Assembly (NCBI GenBank): GCA_948144175.1
Contig: CANXME010000886.1
Location: 806,001 to 870,000, forward strand
DNA from: Closterium sp. NIES-65
Taxonomy: Eukaryota > Streptophyta > Zygnematophyceae > Desmidiales > Closteriaceae
DNA length: 64,000 nucleotides
Reading direction: 5' to 3'
Position 1 is the first letter of the stretch. Each line of letters opens with the position of its first letter. This document shows, in pieces, positions 11,201 through 25,268 of this stretch. The position numbers and the translations under genes are program-made. The notes under the pieces were generated by a model, which worked only from the letters and a program-made list of their open reading frames with translations, had not been told where the DNA came from and searched no databases.

Positions 11201-14198
11201 CTCTTCCCCTACCGCACTCCGTCCCTCCCCCCGCCCCGGATCTTCTCGGTACCAGGTCCCCCCCCGGTAGACCCCCTCCCCCCTCAGGGTCCTGCCCCTT
11301 CAGGTGTGTCCCAGGTAGACGCGGTCGAGCGTGTCGAGGTCACTGGTGACTCTGGTGCTGCTGCGGGAGCTGAGCCTGGGGGTGCGGCGTCTGGGGGTGC
11401 TGAGCCTGGGGGTGCTGAGCCTGGGGGTGCTGAGCCTGGGGGTTCTGAGTCTGGGGGTGCTGAGCCTGGGGGTGCTGAGCCCGGGGGTGCTGTGCCTGGG
11501 GGTGCTGTGCCTGGGGGTGCTGAGCCTAGGGGTGCTGAGCCTGGGGGTGCTGAGCCTGGGGGTGCTGTGCCTGGGGGTGCTCTGCCTGGAGGTGCTTCGT
11601 CTCGCCGGGAGCCACTCTCCCCACAGGAGCTGCGTGAGTGGTTTGCCAGGCGCTGGAGGCGTGCTGCTGGTCCTGGTGGCTCTTTGGCTGCAGAGGGTAC
11701 TGCTGCCGCGCGTCCCGGCGGTGCTCATACTGTGGGTGCTGGAGCTGCTGGGCCTGGTGGTTCTCCTGCAGCTGGTACTGCTGCGGGTGTTGGCGCTGAG
11801 ACTACTGCTGGTGGTCCGACTGGCAGTGCTCCTGGTGCTGCTGGGGGTGCTGGAGGTGCTACTGGAGGTGCTGCTGGAGCGGGTACTCCTGCAGGGGGTA
11901 CTGGTGTTGTCCCTGCTGTTTCTGGCGTCGCCACGCGGCCCCGACCGTACTTCGTTCCGCTCCTGCAGCAGGTTCTTGGTCTGACACCTTCTCCTGGTCC
12001 TCCTCCTCCTCCCTTAGAGGGTCCACAGCCAGTCCCGTCACAGTCACAGCTACAGCCTGCCTCCCCTTTGCCTGCTCCTTCTCCCTACGCTGGTCCGACT
12101 GGAGGTCTTACTGAGCGTCGTGAGCCTGCGTCTCGTCCTGCGTCGCCTGTTCGTACTGAGCGCGCTAGTGGTCGCGGGTCGCGTCAGCGTCCTCCTCCTG
12201 TCCCTGGCACGCACCGGATGTCACTGCGTCCGTCCACTGCTGCTCTGCGTGCCCCTTTGCCTTCTCCTCCTGTGTCCTCTCTTCCTGCTCTTGCCGACCC
12301 CGAGTCGGACTCTCTTCGTGCTGCCAGTCCTACTGTCACGCGTCTCCTTGCTACTGCTGTCACTGACCCTTCCTTCGAGTCGTCTGCTGCGTCTGCCCTT
12401 GTCACTGAGCTTGTCGACTTTGTTGCGCGCTGTCGTCTAGACTACGCTGCCAGTCTTGTCGCTGAGTCCGAGTCTGCCTGTCCTCCGTCCGTCGGGGGTG
12501 AGTGTGCCCTTGGCACGGACGTCCTTGAGGACAGGCAGGAGGAGTTCCAGTGTCTGGCCGCCGCTTCACCTCATCTCGCGTCTGTACTGCTAGCCCCTGA
12601 GGGAGACCCGGATGCACCAGACATCCCGACTCCGCGCTCTTACGCGGAGGCGATAGAGGGTCCCAACTCCTCTCAGTGGCAGGCAGCTATGGATGCAGAG
12701 ATGGCTTCCTGGAAGTCCACAGGCACCTACGTCGACGCTGTTCCCCCTCCTGGGGCGAACATCGTCAGTGGCATGTGGATTTTCAGGGTGAAGCGGCCGC
12801 CGGGTTCTCCGCCTGTCTTCAAGGCGCGTTACGTGGCTCGTGGCTTCAATCAGCGGCAGGGGGTTGACTACTTTCAGACCTTCTCCCCCACCCCGAAGAT
12901 GACCACTCTTCGGGTTCTGCTGCACGTTGCTGCTCACCGTGACTACGAGCTGCACTCTCTCGACTTCAGCACAGCTTTCTTGCAGGGCAGCCTGCACGAG
13001 GAGATCTGGCTGCGTCGCCCACCTGGCTTCACTGGGTCTTTCCCTCCTGGTACCCAGTGGAGTCTTCGGCGTCCAGTCTACGGTCTCCGCCAGGCGCCAC
13101 GTGAGTGGCACGACACACTGAGGACTACGCTCGCGGCACTTGGGTTTGCTCCTTCTACTGCCGACCCGTCGCTGTTTCTGCGCACCGACACCTCCCTGCC
13201 GCCGTTCTACATCCTCGTGTACGTCGACGACTTGGTCTTTGCCACAGCTGACACTGCTGGACTCGCCTACGTGAATTCCGAGCTGCAGAAGAGACACACG
13301 TGCACTGACCTGGGTGAACTGCGTAGCTACCTTGGCTTGCAGATCACCCGGGACAGAGCACGCCGCACCATTACCCTGACTCAGTCACACATGGTGCAGC
13401 AGGTCCTTCAGCGCTTCGGCTTCACGTACTCCTCGCCTCAGGCCACTCCTCTGCCTACTCGCCACTCGCTCTCAGCTCTGCCTTCGGATGAGTCCGTAGA
13501 GTCGAGTGGCCCGTTTGCAGAGCTTGTTGGCTGCCTCATGTACCTGATGACCTGCACACGACCTGGCCTTGCATACCCTCTTAGCATTCTAGCACGCTAT
13601 GTTGCTCCTGGGAGACACCGACCAGAGCACATGGCTGCAGCGAAGAGGGTGTTGCGCTACTTGTGCAGTACGTCGGGCATGGGGCTAGTGCTTGGAGGGC
13701 GCAGTCCAGTAGTCCTCACTGGGCACGCAGACGCTTCTTGGGCTGACGACCAGGCTACGCAGCGGTCGTCACAGGGTTACACCTTCAGCCTTGGTTCCGA
13801 CTCTGTTTCGTGGCGGGCTACCCGCTCGTCTTCTGTTCTCGGCTCCAGTTGTGAGGCTGAGATCTATGGCTATGGCTGCACAGGAGTTACGCTGGCTCAC
13901 CTACCTGCTGACCGACCTTGGAGAGCAGCCTCGTTCTCCTCCAGTCCTGTACGTAGACAACAAGGCCATGCTGGCCTTGTGTCGAGAGCAGCGACTGGAG
14001 CACAGGACGAAGCACATTGCCCTCCGCTACTTTCTTGCTCGTGAGCTGCAGCAGCGTGGACAGTTGCGACTTGCGTACGTGGCCTCTGAGGCCAACACTG
14101 CTGATGTCTTCACCAAGGCACTTGCGCCTTGTGATCATCAGCGTTGTTGCACGCAGTTGGGTCTTGTGCCTGTGTTGCCTCACTTGCTCACTTCTTGA
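8267..14198 (+). pseudogene. Copia-2 Gag-Pol polyprotein, three inactivating lesions
   Basis: The ATG at 8267 (GCCATGG context) aligns with the Copia-4 start. Gag is followed by a poly-Gly segment, a Gln run and a C-X13-C-X3-H-X4-C knuckle. Protease LDSGA, the HHRLGHPS...CVPC zinc domain, integrase, RT (YVDD) and RNase H come next. Lesions relative to Copia-1/4: the second catalytic integrase Asp is Asn (HSNRGGEF, codon AAC at 10718); a CAG codon is TAG at 11162-11164; and about 5 bp are missing near 13865-13873 in RNase H, shifting the frame (the end continues in the next frame to 14198). The frame between TAG and the deletion is otherwise open, so decay is recent. Confidence 0.9.
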
Positions 14199-14410
14199 CC
14201 TTGCTTGTACCTTCACCTATATATACTCTTGCTCTTGCTTGCCTGACTCTTGTATATCTCTATATATGATCTTGCATGTGAACTGGCCTTATGGCCATTG
14301 AACTTGTGCTCGGAATGCGTGGTGACTTTGTGATCCACCCTGAGCTTTGCTTTGCTTTGCTTGACTGGTCTTGTGACCCCTTGTTCTCCCCCACTTTGCC
14401 TATGGGGGTG

Positions 14411-14542
14411 TGTCAGAACATTATAGCTTACTTGTTTGTGTAGGCTATAGTGGGGTATCCCATAGGGGGTACAACCCAGTTAGGGTTTCCTATTTGTACT
14501 CACTTCGTTCATAGTCATTTCATCCTCGTTCATATTTTCTCA
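14411..14542 (+). repeat. Copia-2 3' LTR, 132 bp
   Basis: Identical to 6937-7068. It is preceded by TATGGGGGTG and followed by ATAGC. Confidence 0.94.
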
Positions 14543-14881
14543 ATAGCGTTATTTGAAAGATATAACGGCCTTTGTAGGCCAGGGTTATCAATATGTGCAG
14601 TAAGGTGCTATGAACACACCAACAAGGTTTCAGCAATAAATTTTGAGGATAAAATGTCTCTTGCTAATTTGAATATTGCAGCCTCACACTGAATGACGAC
14701 CGATCCTGCTGTTTAGTTAATACAATCGATTTTTACGGTTTTATATTTCTTTAAATAGGTGCACTGAGATGCTAAAAAAATCCCATCCAGGTTTTGGCAA
14801 TAATGTCCAACAAGAGTAGGTGCTGTGCTAATTTGCGCACTGCAGCCTCACACAAAAAAACGACTGGCCTGATTATACTGA
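14543..14881. other. Insertion interior between Copia-2 and the CA array
   Basis: AT-rich sequence with no gene recognised. Two similar segments carry CTGCAGCCTCACAC-like text (near 14680 and 14840), which may be a degenerate duplication. Confidence 0.4.
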
Positions 14882-16779
<1,898 letters not shown>

Positions 16780-16784
<5 letters not shown>

Positions 16785-18117
16785 GAAAAAATATAAACTC
16801 TATGCTAAATTTCGATAATAAGCAAATGACATTTAAAAATCATTGTGTGCATACAAGATATACATAGTTAAAAAAAATCAAAGAAGCACAAACATATTTA
16901 TAAGTACATTGATTATTACCCATCGACACACACATATTGTTCTGTTGACGAATTTACGGATGCAATTATGCTTATTTGATGACTATGATTATCTCAAAAT
17001 ATGTAATGATTCGTATCATTATATGATATGAACGATAATGTTTGTATCTACATTCAGATTATTTATTCTAGAAATACTTCTTCTTTTATTACATATTTAT
17101 TGACAGACATTAAGGTCACAAGAGTTTTGTGGCTAAATATGTGATTAGAATGTGCTGCTATTGTAACGAGATAATACTGTAATCTGCAGTTTTTTGGTCT
17201 TGTCAGAATACCTGAACCTGCAATGCAACTTGTGTAACAGCAGTGCTTCCCAACTGCCAGAATACGAAATCCCGTGTTTCAGAGCGCGCCAGCGCGAATC
17301 TGGAGTTTTCCACCACGCCAGCGCGATCTGACGTCTTACTTTGCGCCAGCGCGATCTGACGTCTTACATCGCGCCAGCACGATCTGACGTCTGCACAGCA
17401 CTTCATTTCAGCGAATCATTTTCACCCACGATGTCTTCATACTAGGCAGTTCTTTCCTCTCTGGATTGTTCTAGCCAATAGCTATTGCTTTTCTCGCGCA
17501 GTCACTCCTCCGAACCGTACACATTCAACACGTTGTGCAGGCTATGCGCTGGCAGATGTGGTTGTGAGCATTTCTGGAAAATTAAATCAGTTCGCTGTTC
17601 ACATCTGACCGCTCATTCGCATTCACTGATTGTTTGGCCACTTCATGGTTTTATTACCTCACTTTAATATGTCTTCGCTAGTCCTGTGATTTTTTGTGTG
17701 TGTCTTTTTGTTTTTTGACATGCCCGTCCTAACTCGTTTCCCCAAGACTCCCTCTCCCACATCGTTCCCCTCTCTCCTTGCTGTACCGTACGCTAGCGTT
17801 ATGTATCAGCAGCATCAACCATTTCCTCTTATCAGTTCAGCTGCCTTTTCTTCACTCGCTCCGTTTTCCTTACCGACCAGTTCAGTGGTGCTCTCCGCTT
17901 TTAGTTTCACAGTAGACCTAGCGCTTCCATGGCACTTTTTGTGTATCTTCTTTCTTCTGTCGATCTAATATGCTTCCGCTTATTTTAGGCTAACTCTTCT
18001 GTATATCTTCGTACGCTTACGACTTCGCTGTCCCGTGGTGTCTGTTTGTGTGTATGTGTGTGTACGTGTCTGTGTGTTTGTTGTGGTTGCAGTATCACCG
18101 AACGTGTTTTTTGAAGA
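16780..18117. other. Insertion interior, AT-rich, no clear gene
   Basis: No protein similarity recognised. At 17315-17398 a 28-bp unit (GCGCCAGCGCGATCTGACG...) is repeated three times. T-rich pyrimidine stretches and an AG near 18092 could be an intron acceptor for the candidate exons that follow. Confidence 0.45.
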
Positions 18118-18459
18118 ATGGATAACAACTGGACGCTTTGCGAGTTTCGTCGTATCGTCCGACCGCAGCCTCTTGCTTCTTGCCTCTGGTACGTACCGCG
18201 CCGTATGATTAACCTGATATCAGTTTAGGTCGTTTATCGTCCTCGATGTTGCAGGAGCTCAGATGTTGCAGGAGCTCAGGAAGTGGATCGAAGAAAGATT
18301 GAACAGGCTTACTATTTCTTCTGTCTGTAAGTATCTTAACGCTTCAGGCTTCTTGTTTCTTCTTTAAACGTGTTGTATCGTTCTTGCAGATCTCCAGGTT
18401 TCGTCTCAGTTGGCTTCTGTAGGAATGTTGCTTGTTTCGTTAGTGTAGTGTTGATTTAA
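18118..18459 (+). CDS. Candidate three-exon small protein inside the insertion
   Basis: This is a model, not a recognised gene. ATG at 18118 opens exon 1 (to 18188, MDNNWTLCEFRRIVRPQPL...), followed by donor GTACGT. Intron 1 would be 66 bp, ending TTGCAG at 18254. Exon 2 is 18255-18326 (72 nt) with donor GTAAGT. Intron 2 is 63 bp, ending TTGCAG at 18389. Exon 3 runs to TAA at 18457-18459. The three pieces total 213 nt and keep one frame, giving 70 residues. Both donors and acceptors match consensus well, but short open frames occur by chance and no domain is visible. Confidence 0.25.
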
Positions 18460-19151
18460 GATCTTTCTGGTTTTGTTGCTAGTTTTTACTTGTAATAATG
18501 TTAATAAACAATGAAGCAATGTTATATTTTTTTGCAGTGGTCTGTGAGCCGAATGGGCCAAAGAAGAATATTTTACGTTTTTTATTATCCAGACGGTAAT
18601 GGGAAATGTGGAAATTATGTTCACTGCCTATTGTTTTGTAACGGGGTAATGTTTCTTTGTTGCTGTTGATTATAATGTTTTATCCATTTCGTTTACTTTA
18701 CTGTACACATTTCTCGGTTGGTAAAGAGGCAGACTGTAACCTGTCCACCGAATTTAGTTACCAGAGCTATCTTCTGATTTTCGCAAGAGCCCACGATGAG
18801 CCATCGGCCAACCAGATGTGAGTTCGGACAGGCACTCTGTTTTGCGAATTCACATTTTCCACTTTCGATGGCGAATCACAACGTTTGAGAAGGAACAGAC
18901 GAAGTCATATCACATCGCAAGCACAAGGTAACTGGTAATCGCCCACAAATACGAAACCACAGATTTCGAATCGCGCTTTCGCATCACACACATTCGTTCC
19001 TACCGCTTAGTTACTTTTCTGTAGGTTTACGTTCGGAAGGGCCAAACCTAGCACACCTACTTCAAGTATGTTTGCTAGAAACCGAAACGCAGCTTTCTGA
19101 TGAGCAGCCGAGCAGAAACTCGTAAGAAGCTTCACAGTAGGTTTATGAACC
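18460..19151. other. Right interior of the L1 insertion
   Basis: No gene seen. The sequence leads to the right TIR at 19152-19167 and contains AGTTACTTTTC- and GAATTCACATTT-like short motifs that loosely echo the left end. Confidence 0.4.
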
Positions 19152-19167
19152 CCCCATTTTTGAGATG
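19152..19167 (-). repeat. Right terminal inverted repeat of the L1 insertion
   Basis: CCCCATTTTTGAGATG is the exact reverse complement of 5966-5981. CA follows directly and then the L1 coding frame. Confidence 0.8.
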
Positions 19168-20846
19168 CAGCTGCTTCTGCTCAAGTCGTTAAGAGTAGGT
19201 CTACGCCTGCCTTTAGCATCTCCGTGCTCCAACATTGAAAGGCTGGAAATCCTGAATACGTCGCAAGATAGACTTCCGAGTGAGCTGGAGGAGCTGCTGC
19301 CGGGCCTCCGTGAGCTGACCTTTTCTCAATTTTCATTCTTCTCTTCCGAGCCTCAGCATGTCTCTTCTTTCCCTCTAACTTCTCTGAGGCTCCTACAAAG
19401 CTTGACGGTTTCTGCTTGTTCCAGGCCTTTCAGCTTGCCCAGAAATTTCGGAGGGCTGCTGGCATTGAAAACATTGGTCCTGCATCGATTGGGTCTCTCT
19501 GACCTCCCTGACTCCCTCTGTCAGCTACCCTTTCTTGAAACATTGTGCCTGATACAATGCACAAGCAACAGGGAGGAAACCCTCCAGCTTCCAGCCCGTT
19601 TCTGCTGCCTCTCTGCTCTACACACCCTCTGCATCGCGCATATGCCTCGCTTGAGGATTCCAGAGAATTTTGGAGAGCTGCCCAGACTTCATACCGTTTT
19701 TTTCAACAAGTTGTTCCCACATCTGACGTCTTCATTCACGCAGCTCTCATCTCTCACACGGCTCAAACTTTACAGGCTCACAATTCAAGAGCTTCCAGAC
19801 AACCTTGGGATTTTGACTAATCTGCGGGAATTCCACATCCGTTCGTGTCCCCTACTCCAGAAGCTTCCAGAGTCTTTGACAAGCCTCACGAGCCTGGAAA
19901 CCCTGCTGGTTGATGACTGTGCTGAGCTCGTGTCTGTGCCAAGAGAATTAGAGAGCCTCAAGAAGCTTAAGTGCCTGGAGCTGACTGGGAGCCTGCATCA
20001 GATAGAGCCTCCAATGTTTTTGCCGCTCTCTCTCGAGGTGTTAAGCCTGGGGAATAGTTACCACATTAGTGATCTGCCGTCTCCTTGCTGCCGAGGCTGA
20101 GAAGGCTGAGCCTGAAGCTGGTTGGTGCAGAGGAGGGATTGAAGAGGGCGCTGCATGGAATGACATTGGAAAGTGAGCTGCCTGGAGTGACGCTGTCCAG
20201 GCAGCAACGTGGATTGATGCTGTTGAGGAATCTGCATGGAATCACACTACCGAGGGATCTTCTTGAAATAGCAATGGCGAGGGTGCTGGTGGGCCCGAGG
20301 GAAATGGCTGTCAGCAGCAATTTTCCCCATCTGAAGCACCTGGAGTTGACCCTGAAGGATGATGCTGAGGAGCTCCCAGTCTCCCTATCGCTGCTCCCTC
20401 AGCTGCACACGCTGGTGATTTGGCAAGGGGGGAAAATCAAGCAGCTTCCGAGTGACCTGGGATGGGCACTGCGGCAGCTGAGGAAGCTGCGGATACACAA
20501 TGCGGGGGAATTGAGGCAGCTGCCTAATAGCATCGGCGCCTTGACTCGGTTAGGCCAGCTGAACCTGTTTGACTGTGATGCACTGCAAGAGCTACCTGCT
20601 TCTTTCACCCAGCTGTCATGCCTTCACGAGTTGACGGTCGAAGGGAGTGCCATTCGCTCGCTCCCTTCAGGATTTGGCCAGCTGACCAGGTTGAGGAAAC
20701 TCAGCTTGGCTGGCTGTGAGCAGCTGCAAGCTCTGCCAGAAGACTTCACAGAGCTGAAAATGCTGCAGCATTTGGTCGTCTCGATTTGCAAAGTAATAAC
20801 ACCTGAGATTGAGGGGATGTATGAGCTGAGGATCGGAACAGGATAG
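19168..20846 (+). pseudogene. L1, 3' part of F-box/LRR gene
   Basis: Joined to 5963 across one CA copy, the codons read TCG CAG CTG, giving SQLLLLKSLRV, which aligns with SQLPCLQSLTV in the other LRR genes. About a dozen plant-type LRRs follow (LPDSLCQLPFLETL, LPDNLGILTNLREF and so on). Near 20085 one base is missing relative to paralogues: one frame ends at 20100 while the LRR protein continues in the next frame (LLPRLRRLSLKLVGAEE) to TAG at 20844-20846. A segment with no counterpart in L2-L6 (about 20130-20310) precedes the final LRRs. Confidence 0.82.
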
Positions 20847-20967
20847 GAGTGCTTATACGAGCTGGTTTTGTTCCATGAATGGAAGATGTGTATGATGCTA
20901 AATGAATTTACAGTACCGGTACGATATGATGTTTTATACCGTAGTACAGTACTCCTCACGACTGAAC
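20847..20967. other. Short 3' flank of L1
   Basis: Contains no gene. It ends in GACTGAAC (20960-20967), the left target duplication of the MITE that follows. Confidence 0.6.
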
Positions 20968-21469
20968 CAGAGCCCTCGTTATCAGGGTAAAATACCCTTT
21001 TTGCACTGACTGGCGGCCGCTTTTTTTCAGTTACCCTTTCAAAGGCAGGGTAATGGATTTTTTACCCTAGGCCAGAAAGTGTAAGTTTTTTTTCACCCTT
21101 TGAAAAACAGCGTAAGTAATTCATTTCCCTGACTGTACACTAGACGATCTGAGCCACACTGTTACGGAAAGCTCCGAAGCGTGACGAAACACTATCTTGC
21201 CCCTGCAAAATGCTGCTAATAGCTAGACTCGAACTTGCGGTCTTTCGGATCCCATTCGACATCGGACAAACTGAGCCACTAAGTGCTAGTGCATACGCAC
21301 TATATGTTATATATTGCAATTTTAAAACCAAAATTCCCTGGCCCAACAGACTAACTTTGTTTTTACCCTGCTTTTGTCAGGGAAACAAAATTTTTACCCC
21401 ACACATCAGGGTTGACTATACCTAGAACCCTGATTACTAAGGGTGGCCCAAAACGAATCTGAAGCCCTG
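20968..21469 (+). mobile_element. hAT-like MITE, 502 bp, 8-bp target duplication
   Basis: GACTGAAC occurs directly on both sides (20960-20967 and 21470-21477). The ends are CAGAGCCC and, reversed, CAGGGCTT, so the termini share CAG-R-GC. An 8-bp duplication plus CAG ends is the hallmark of hAT elements. Repeated AGGGTAA/TTACCCT motifs lie inside both ends. It has no transposase. A tRNA-like segment lies on the minus strand at about 21220-21295. Confidence 0.7.
21220..21295 (-). other. tRNA-like segment with A- and B-box-like motifs inside the MITE
   Basis: On the minus strand the text contains GTGGCTCAGTTTGTCC, which resembles box A, and about 30 bases later GCAAGTTCGAGTCTAGC, which resembles box B (GTTCGANNC). 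The T stem has one mismatch. It could be a degenerate tRNA or the head of a tRNA-derived SINE. I would not call it a functional tRNA. Confidence 0.35.
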
Positions 21470-21477
21470 GACTGAAC

Positions 21478-21723
21478 CATCAATGAAACGTCAGTCTAGG
21501 GCACACATATTGTTAGCATGAAACAGCAGTGAAACTAATTCTGGAATCTTGTTTTAGAGAATAGTTACGAAGAGCTGCCGGATTGGGTAGTCAGGTTGTA
21601 CAAACACTCACAAAGCTCAACAATGAACCGCTAAGCTCAAAACTTGGAACAGTAATCAGCTGTGTGAATGAAAGGGGAAGCTGCTCCTGCATGCAATTAT
21701 AGAAAGCCTTATCCAAACGCAGG
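21478..21723. other. Spacer between the MITE and L2
   Basis: Presumed 3' flank of L2 (minus strand). No gene or repeat seen. Confidence 0.5.
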
Positions 21724-24196
21724 CTACGCAACTATCGTCAGTGTAGACATTCTCCTATACAGTCCTCCGGGTCGCCGTATCTCTTCTCGGTCAGCCAACC
21801 GCCTGCACCCTTCAACATTCAGGTACTGCAGCATCTTCAGCTCAGTCACATCTCCAGGAAGAGCCTGCAGGTGGTCACATAACTGCAAACATAGAGTCTT
21901 GAGCCTGGTCAACTGTGCAAAATTGGGAGGGAGGGAGCGAATGGCAGCGGCTTTGATCGCCAGGCTGCGAAGGCATGCAAGCTGCGTGAGGGAAGCAGGC
22001 AGATGCTCCAAGGCAGGGGAACCAAACAAGCTCAGGCTGCGCAGCCGAGACAACGCACCGATATCGGCTGGAAGAGAGACTAGACTCTCTGCAACTAAAA
22101 CCTCCAGCTCTGACAGATTCTGAAGCTCTGTGACGGAATCTGGCAGCGCCTTCAGTTCTGGAAAGCAGTGTATCCGCCCGATGGTTTCTGGCAGCCTCTT
22201 GACCCTCCCAGCCCTTTGAATCTTCAGGGTGCGAAGCTGAGGGAAGGTGGATAAGGGAAAGGGCAGGTTCTCTGTTTCTCTTGCGAGAAACAGTTTCAGG
22301 TGCTTCAAATGCGTCATGCTGCTGCTGATTGTCACTGCGTGCTCCTCTGCATGCGCGAGATTCAGACCCAACTTCGTCAGCTTTGGCAGCTCCGCGATAT
22401 CAGGCAAAGGGATGCTGTCCTCGCCGTTCCCAAGGCTTACGGCTTCAAGCGAGGGAGGTAGACTTTCAGGAGGCACTTGCAGCTGGTCACACTCTGTAAT
22501 CTCCAGCCGCTTCAGCTTCACCAGGCTTAACAGGTTTCTCGGCACCGAATAGAGCTCCTCACAATCCTCCACTGTCAGCGCCTCGAGATTGGTGAGCCGT
22601 GTGATGGTATCAGGAAGCTTCCTGATGTTGGGGCAGAAGCAGAGATGCAGCTCCGTCAGGTTACGCAGCTCACACACGTTCTTTGTAAGATCGCGGAACA
22701 TGCACCCATCAAGCTCCAATCTCCTCAGGGAAATCAGCCGGGTGTATGTAGACGGCAGCTGCTTTCCAGTGTCGTCCTTCAGGAGAAGAGTTTGCAGGCT
22801 GGTGAGCCTTCCAAGATCCGCTGGAAGCTTGAAACGCGGCATTTCCAAGAGACACAGCGTCTTGAGACCTGGCAGGCTGCAGAAACCTTCTGGAAAACGG
22901 TGGATTCTTTGACATTTAATCAGGAAGAGAGACTCTAAGGACGCGGCTTGGCAGAGGGAATCAGGGAGGTATTCGAGAGGCAGTTTATGCAGCACGAGAG
23001 TGTTCAGCCGGGGCAGACACCCAAGGTTTTCCGGTAGAATGAAGAGTTGGTTGCACTTGGCTAATGTCAGACTCTCCAGATGTCTCAGCGAGCTAAAGCC
23101 GTCTTGCGGTAGCTGGGTGAAGGATTTGCAGTTGCAAATGCTCAGTTTGCGGAGGCAAGGAAGGGAGTTCCCTGTGCCATCTGGAAGGGCCTGCAGCGAA
23201 TCGTTATCTGCAATTAGCAGCTCTTGGAGGTGTATGCAAGGCGAGCCGGGAGGAAACAGGAGGTGGAATTTAGGGCAAGAGGCATTGACTGTGAGGGACT
23301 TCAGGCACGGAAGCTGCGAGATGGAAAAGGCTGAAGATGGCTGATCGTTCTGAAATTCGAGGGTTGTACAGGTTATGGAAAGGCATGTAAGCTTCGGAAG
23401 GTGAACGAGGTTTGAAAGATGGTGATCCGTCAGTACTGGGGAAAGGATGTGGAGAGTAGCGAGAGACGCAAGGTTGGCGAAATGGGGGGATTCGAGCGCT
23501 GAGGTGTCTTGTAGCAGGACGGTGTGCAGGTTAGTCAGATGAAAGAAGGAAGCGGGTAGTTGAGCGTTCTTGTGGAGGCATAAAAGCGAGAGATGCTCAA
23601 GGCGAGTGCACTGCGAAAGGAAATGATCCAAGCCTGCTTCGGTGACCGGATACTCGTCTTTCGCCCCGCCATTGTTCGTCGGTGTGATTCCGCTTCCCAC
23701 GTGCAGCGCCGTCAGCTTGGGGCATGCAGAGGCGAGGTGAGAGAGGAAGGCATTATCTAGGGTTTCCACGCTACCGTCGCACAGATGAAGGCACGTCAAG
23801 TTTGGGAAACTAGCGATAACATTTGCGAGATCTCGACGGGAAACGGTCAAACTTTCGCTAACAAGAAGCGCGAAGGTGTGGTGCTTCGCGAGTCGGCGCC
23901 ATCGGCGGCATACGGACGCGATGACGAATGTGCGAGCAACATCTACGCATGTTGGCGGATTTAGTAGAGCGGTTTTGATTTCGTAATCGGAAAAAGAGGC
24001 TTCTTCTAAATTGTGACGGGAAAGGTACTTAGGCTTCTGTTCAAATTGTTCCCATAAAGAGTCCACTAGCAGATACGCGAAAAAACGGTTCCTTAACGGA
24101 ATAAGTCAAAATGGCGACGAGAAGGTCGTCAGATAGCTGGTTAATGCCCGTTGACCTAACCGTTTGCGAGCTAATAACAGCGGCTGAGTCCGCCAT
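21724..24196 (-). pseudogene. L2, F-box/LRR gene with a one-base frameshift in the head
   Basis: The start is ATG at 24196 (reading MADSAAVISSQT), which aligns with MADTAAINSSET of L6. The F-box head (NQLSDDLLVAILTYSVKEPFF) runs to about 24064, where an extra G shifts the frame. From there about 780 codons are open to TAG at 21724: a second F-box portion (ASVCRRWRRLAKHHT) and some 20 plant-type LRRs ending MSTLTIVA. The body has no early ATG of its own. About ten residues of one LRR near the C end are missing in frame compared with L6. A sequencing error at this one base would make the gene intact. By family it is a candidate SCF substrate receptor; no substrate can be inferred. Confidence 0.8.
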
Positions 24197-25268
24197 GGCG
24201 AAGTTGACGATTTAGAAGCTGATGAGAGCTTGGTGAAAGCACTGCGGGCAAATGCATACGACTGATCGATCTAGCAAGGTGCTGGGTCAAACCTAGTTGC
24301 TGCTTTGCTGGGCGTGAGCGTGCTGCTGGATGGTTCCCCTAGCTGGCAAAGATGAGACTCGCTACTACGAATCCGGCTTAAAAAGATGCGATCCAAAAAA
24401 TGTACATTATCACTCACACACAAACCTACTTTGTTCCAAAAATATACATGCTTATGCAAATTGCTGTACAGTCTAGCACAGACCATGCAAAAGATGCATA
24501 TTTTGTTAGCTGCGAATAGTAGACCCTGTTACTTGCAACCGCAGGATTAAAAACGATTGATTTCATTTTGTATTAGAATGAATAGTCAAGTCCCAATCGG
24601 GTACATGATGCATTAAATTTATCAACTTCCACTTTGGTGAGCACTCAGCTCAGCACTAACATACTTGGCGCCACCATGTACAACACCTTGAGGAGTTGAA
24701 AAGGCAGCGGGCTGCCACTCCTGAAGACCCTGCAGCAGTCCAAGCAATGCCCAAGTCTACCATACCCACCTCGAGGCCTGTCTGTTGTGTGCCCCACAAA
24801 CAGCAAGCACTGTGCGTCCACCACCAGGAGAGAATAGCGAGCACCCAATGGCCTGGCCTTGAAGAATTGAGGTGGTGAGACAGAAGCTGGGACCTTTGTG
24901 GTGGCACTGGTGGTTGTCGCGATGGAGATGGGAGAGGGAGAGGGGAGCAAGGTAGAACGCAGCCGGCGGACTCTCATGTTGTTTCTTGGGCTTAGGGAGG
25001 GTAGCAAGGAGTAGACCTGGCAGGAAAGAGGGTGAGGAAAAAAGAGGTATGGAGGATCAAATATATTGCGAGGGGGAGGGGGGAAAGATGGGATGGAAAA
25101 CATGCACTTTTATGTTGTCTTTTGGGATGAGAAGAATCAAGGATCAGAGGGAAATTCACTAATGACGGTAGAGAGTCACAGAGAAAGTAGAACAACCACA
25201 CAGAATTCGTCTTCGTTCTGCGAGGATGATTGAAATGAGGAATAGTAAAACAATGAGCCCGATCATGA

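Larger units (their letters stand above)
6937..14542 (+). mobile_element. Copia-2, full-length Ty1/copia element with defective Pol
   Basis: Two 132-bp LTRs (6937-7068 and 14411-14542) appear identical base for base. The tRNA-Met primer site TGGAATCAGAGC follows the first LTR directly, and a purine tract (TATGGGGGTG) precedes the second. Flanks are ATAGT and ATAGC, a 5-bp target duplication with one difference. The element is 7.6 kb, longer than Copia-4 (6.8 kb) mainly because of a repeat-rich leader. It lies inside the TIR insertion that splits L1. Confidence 0.95.
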
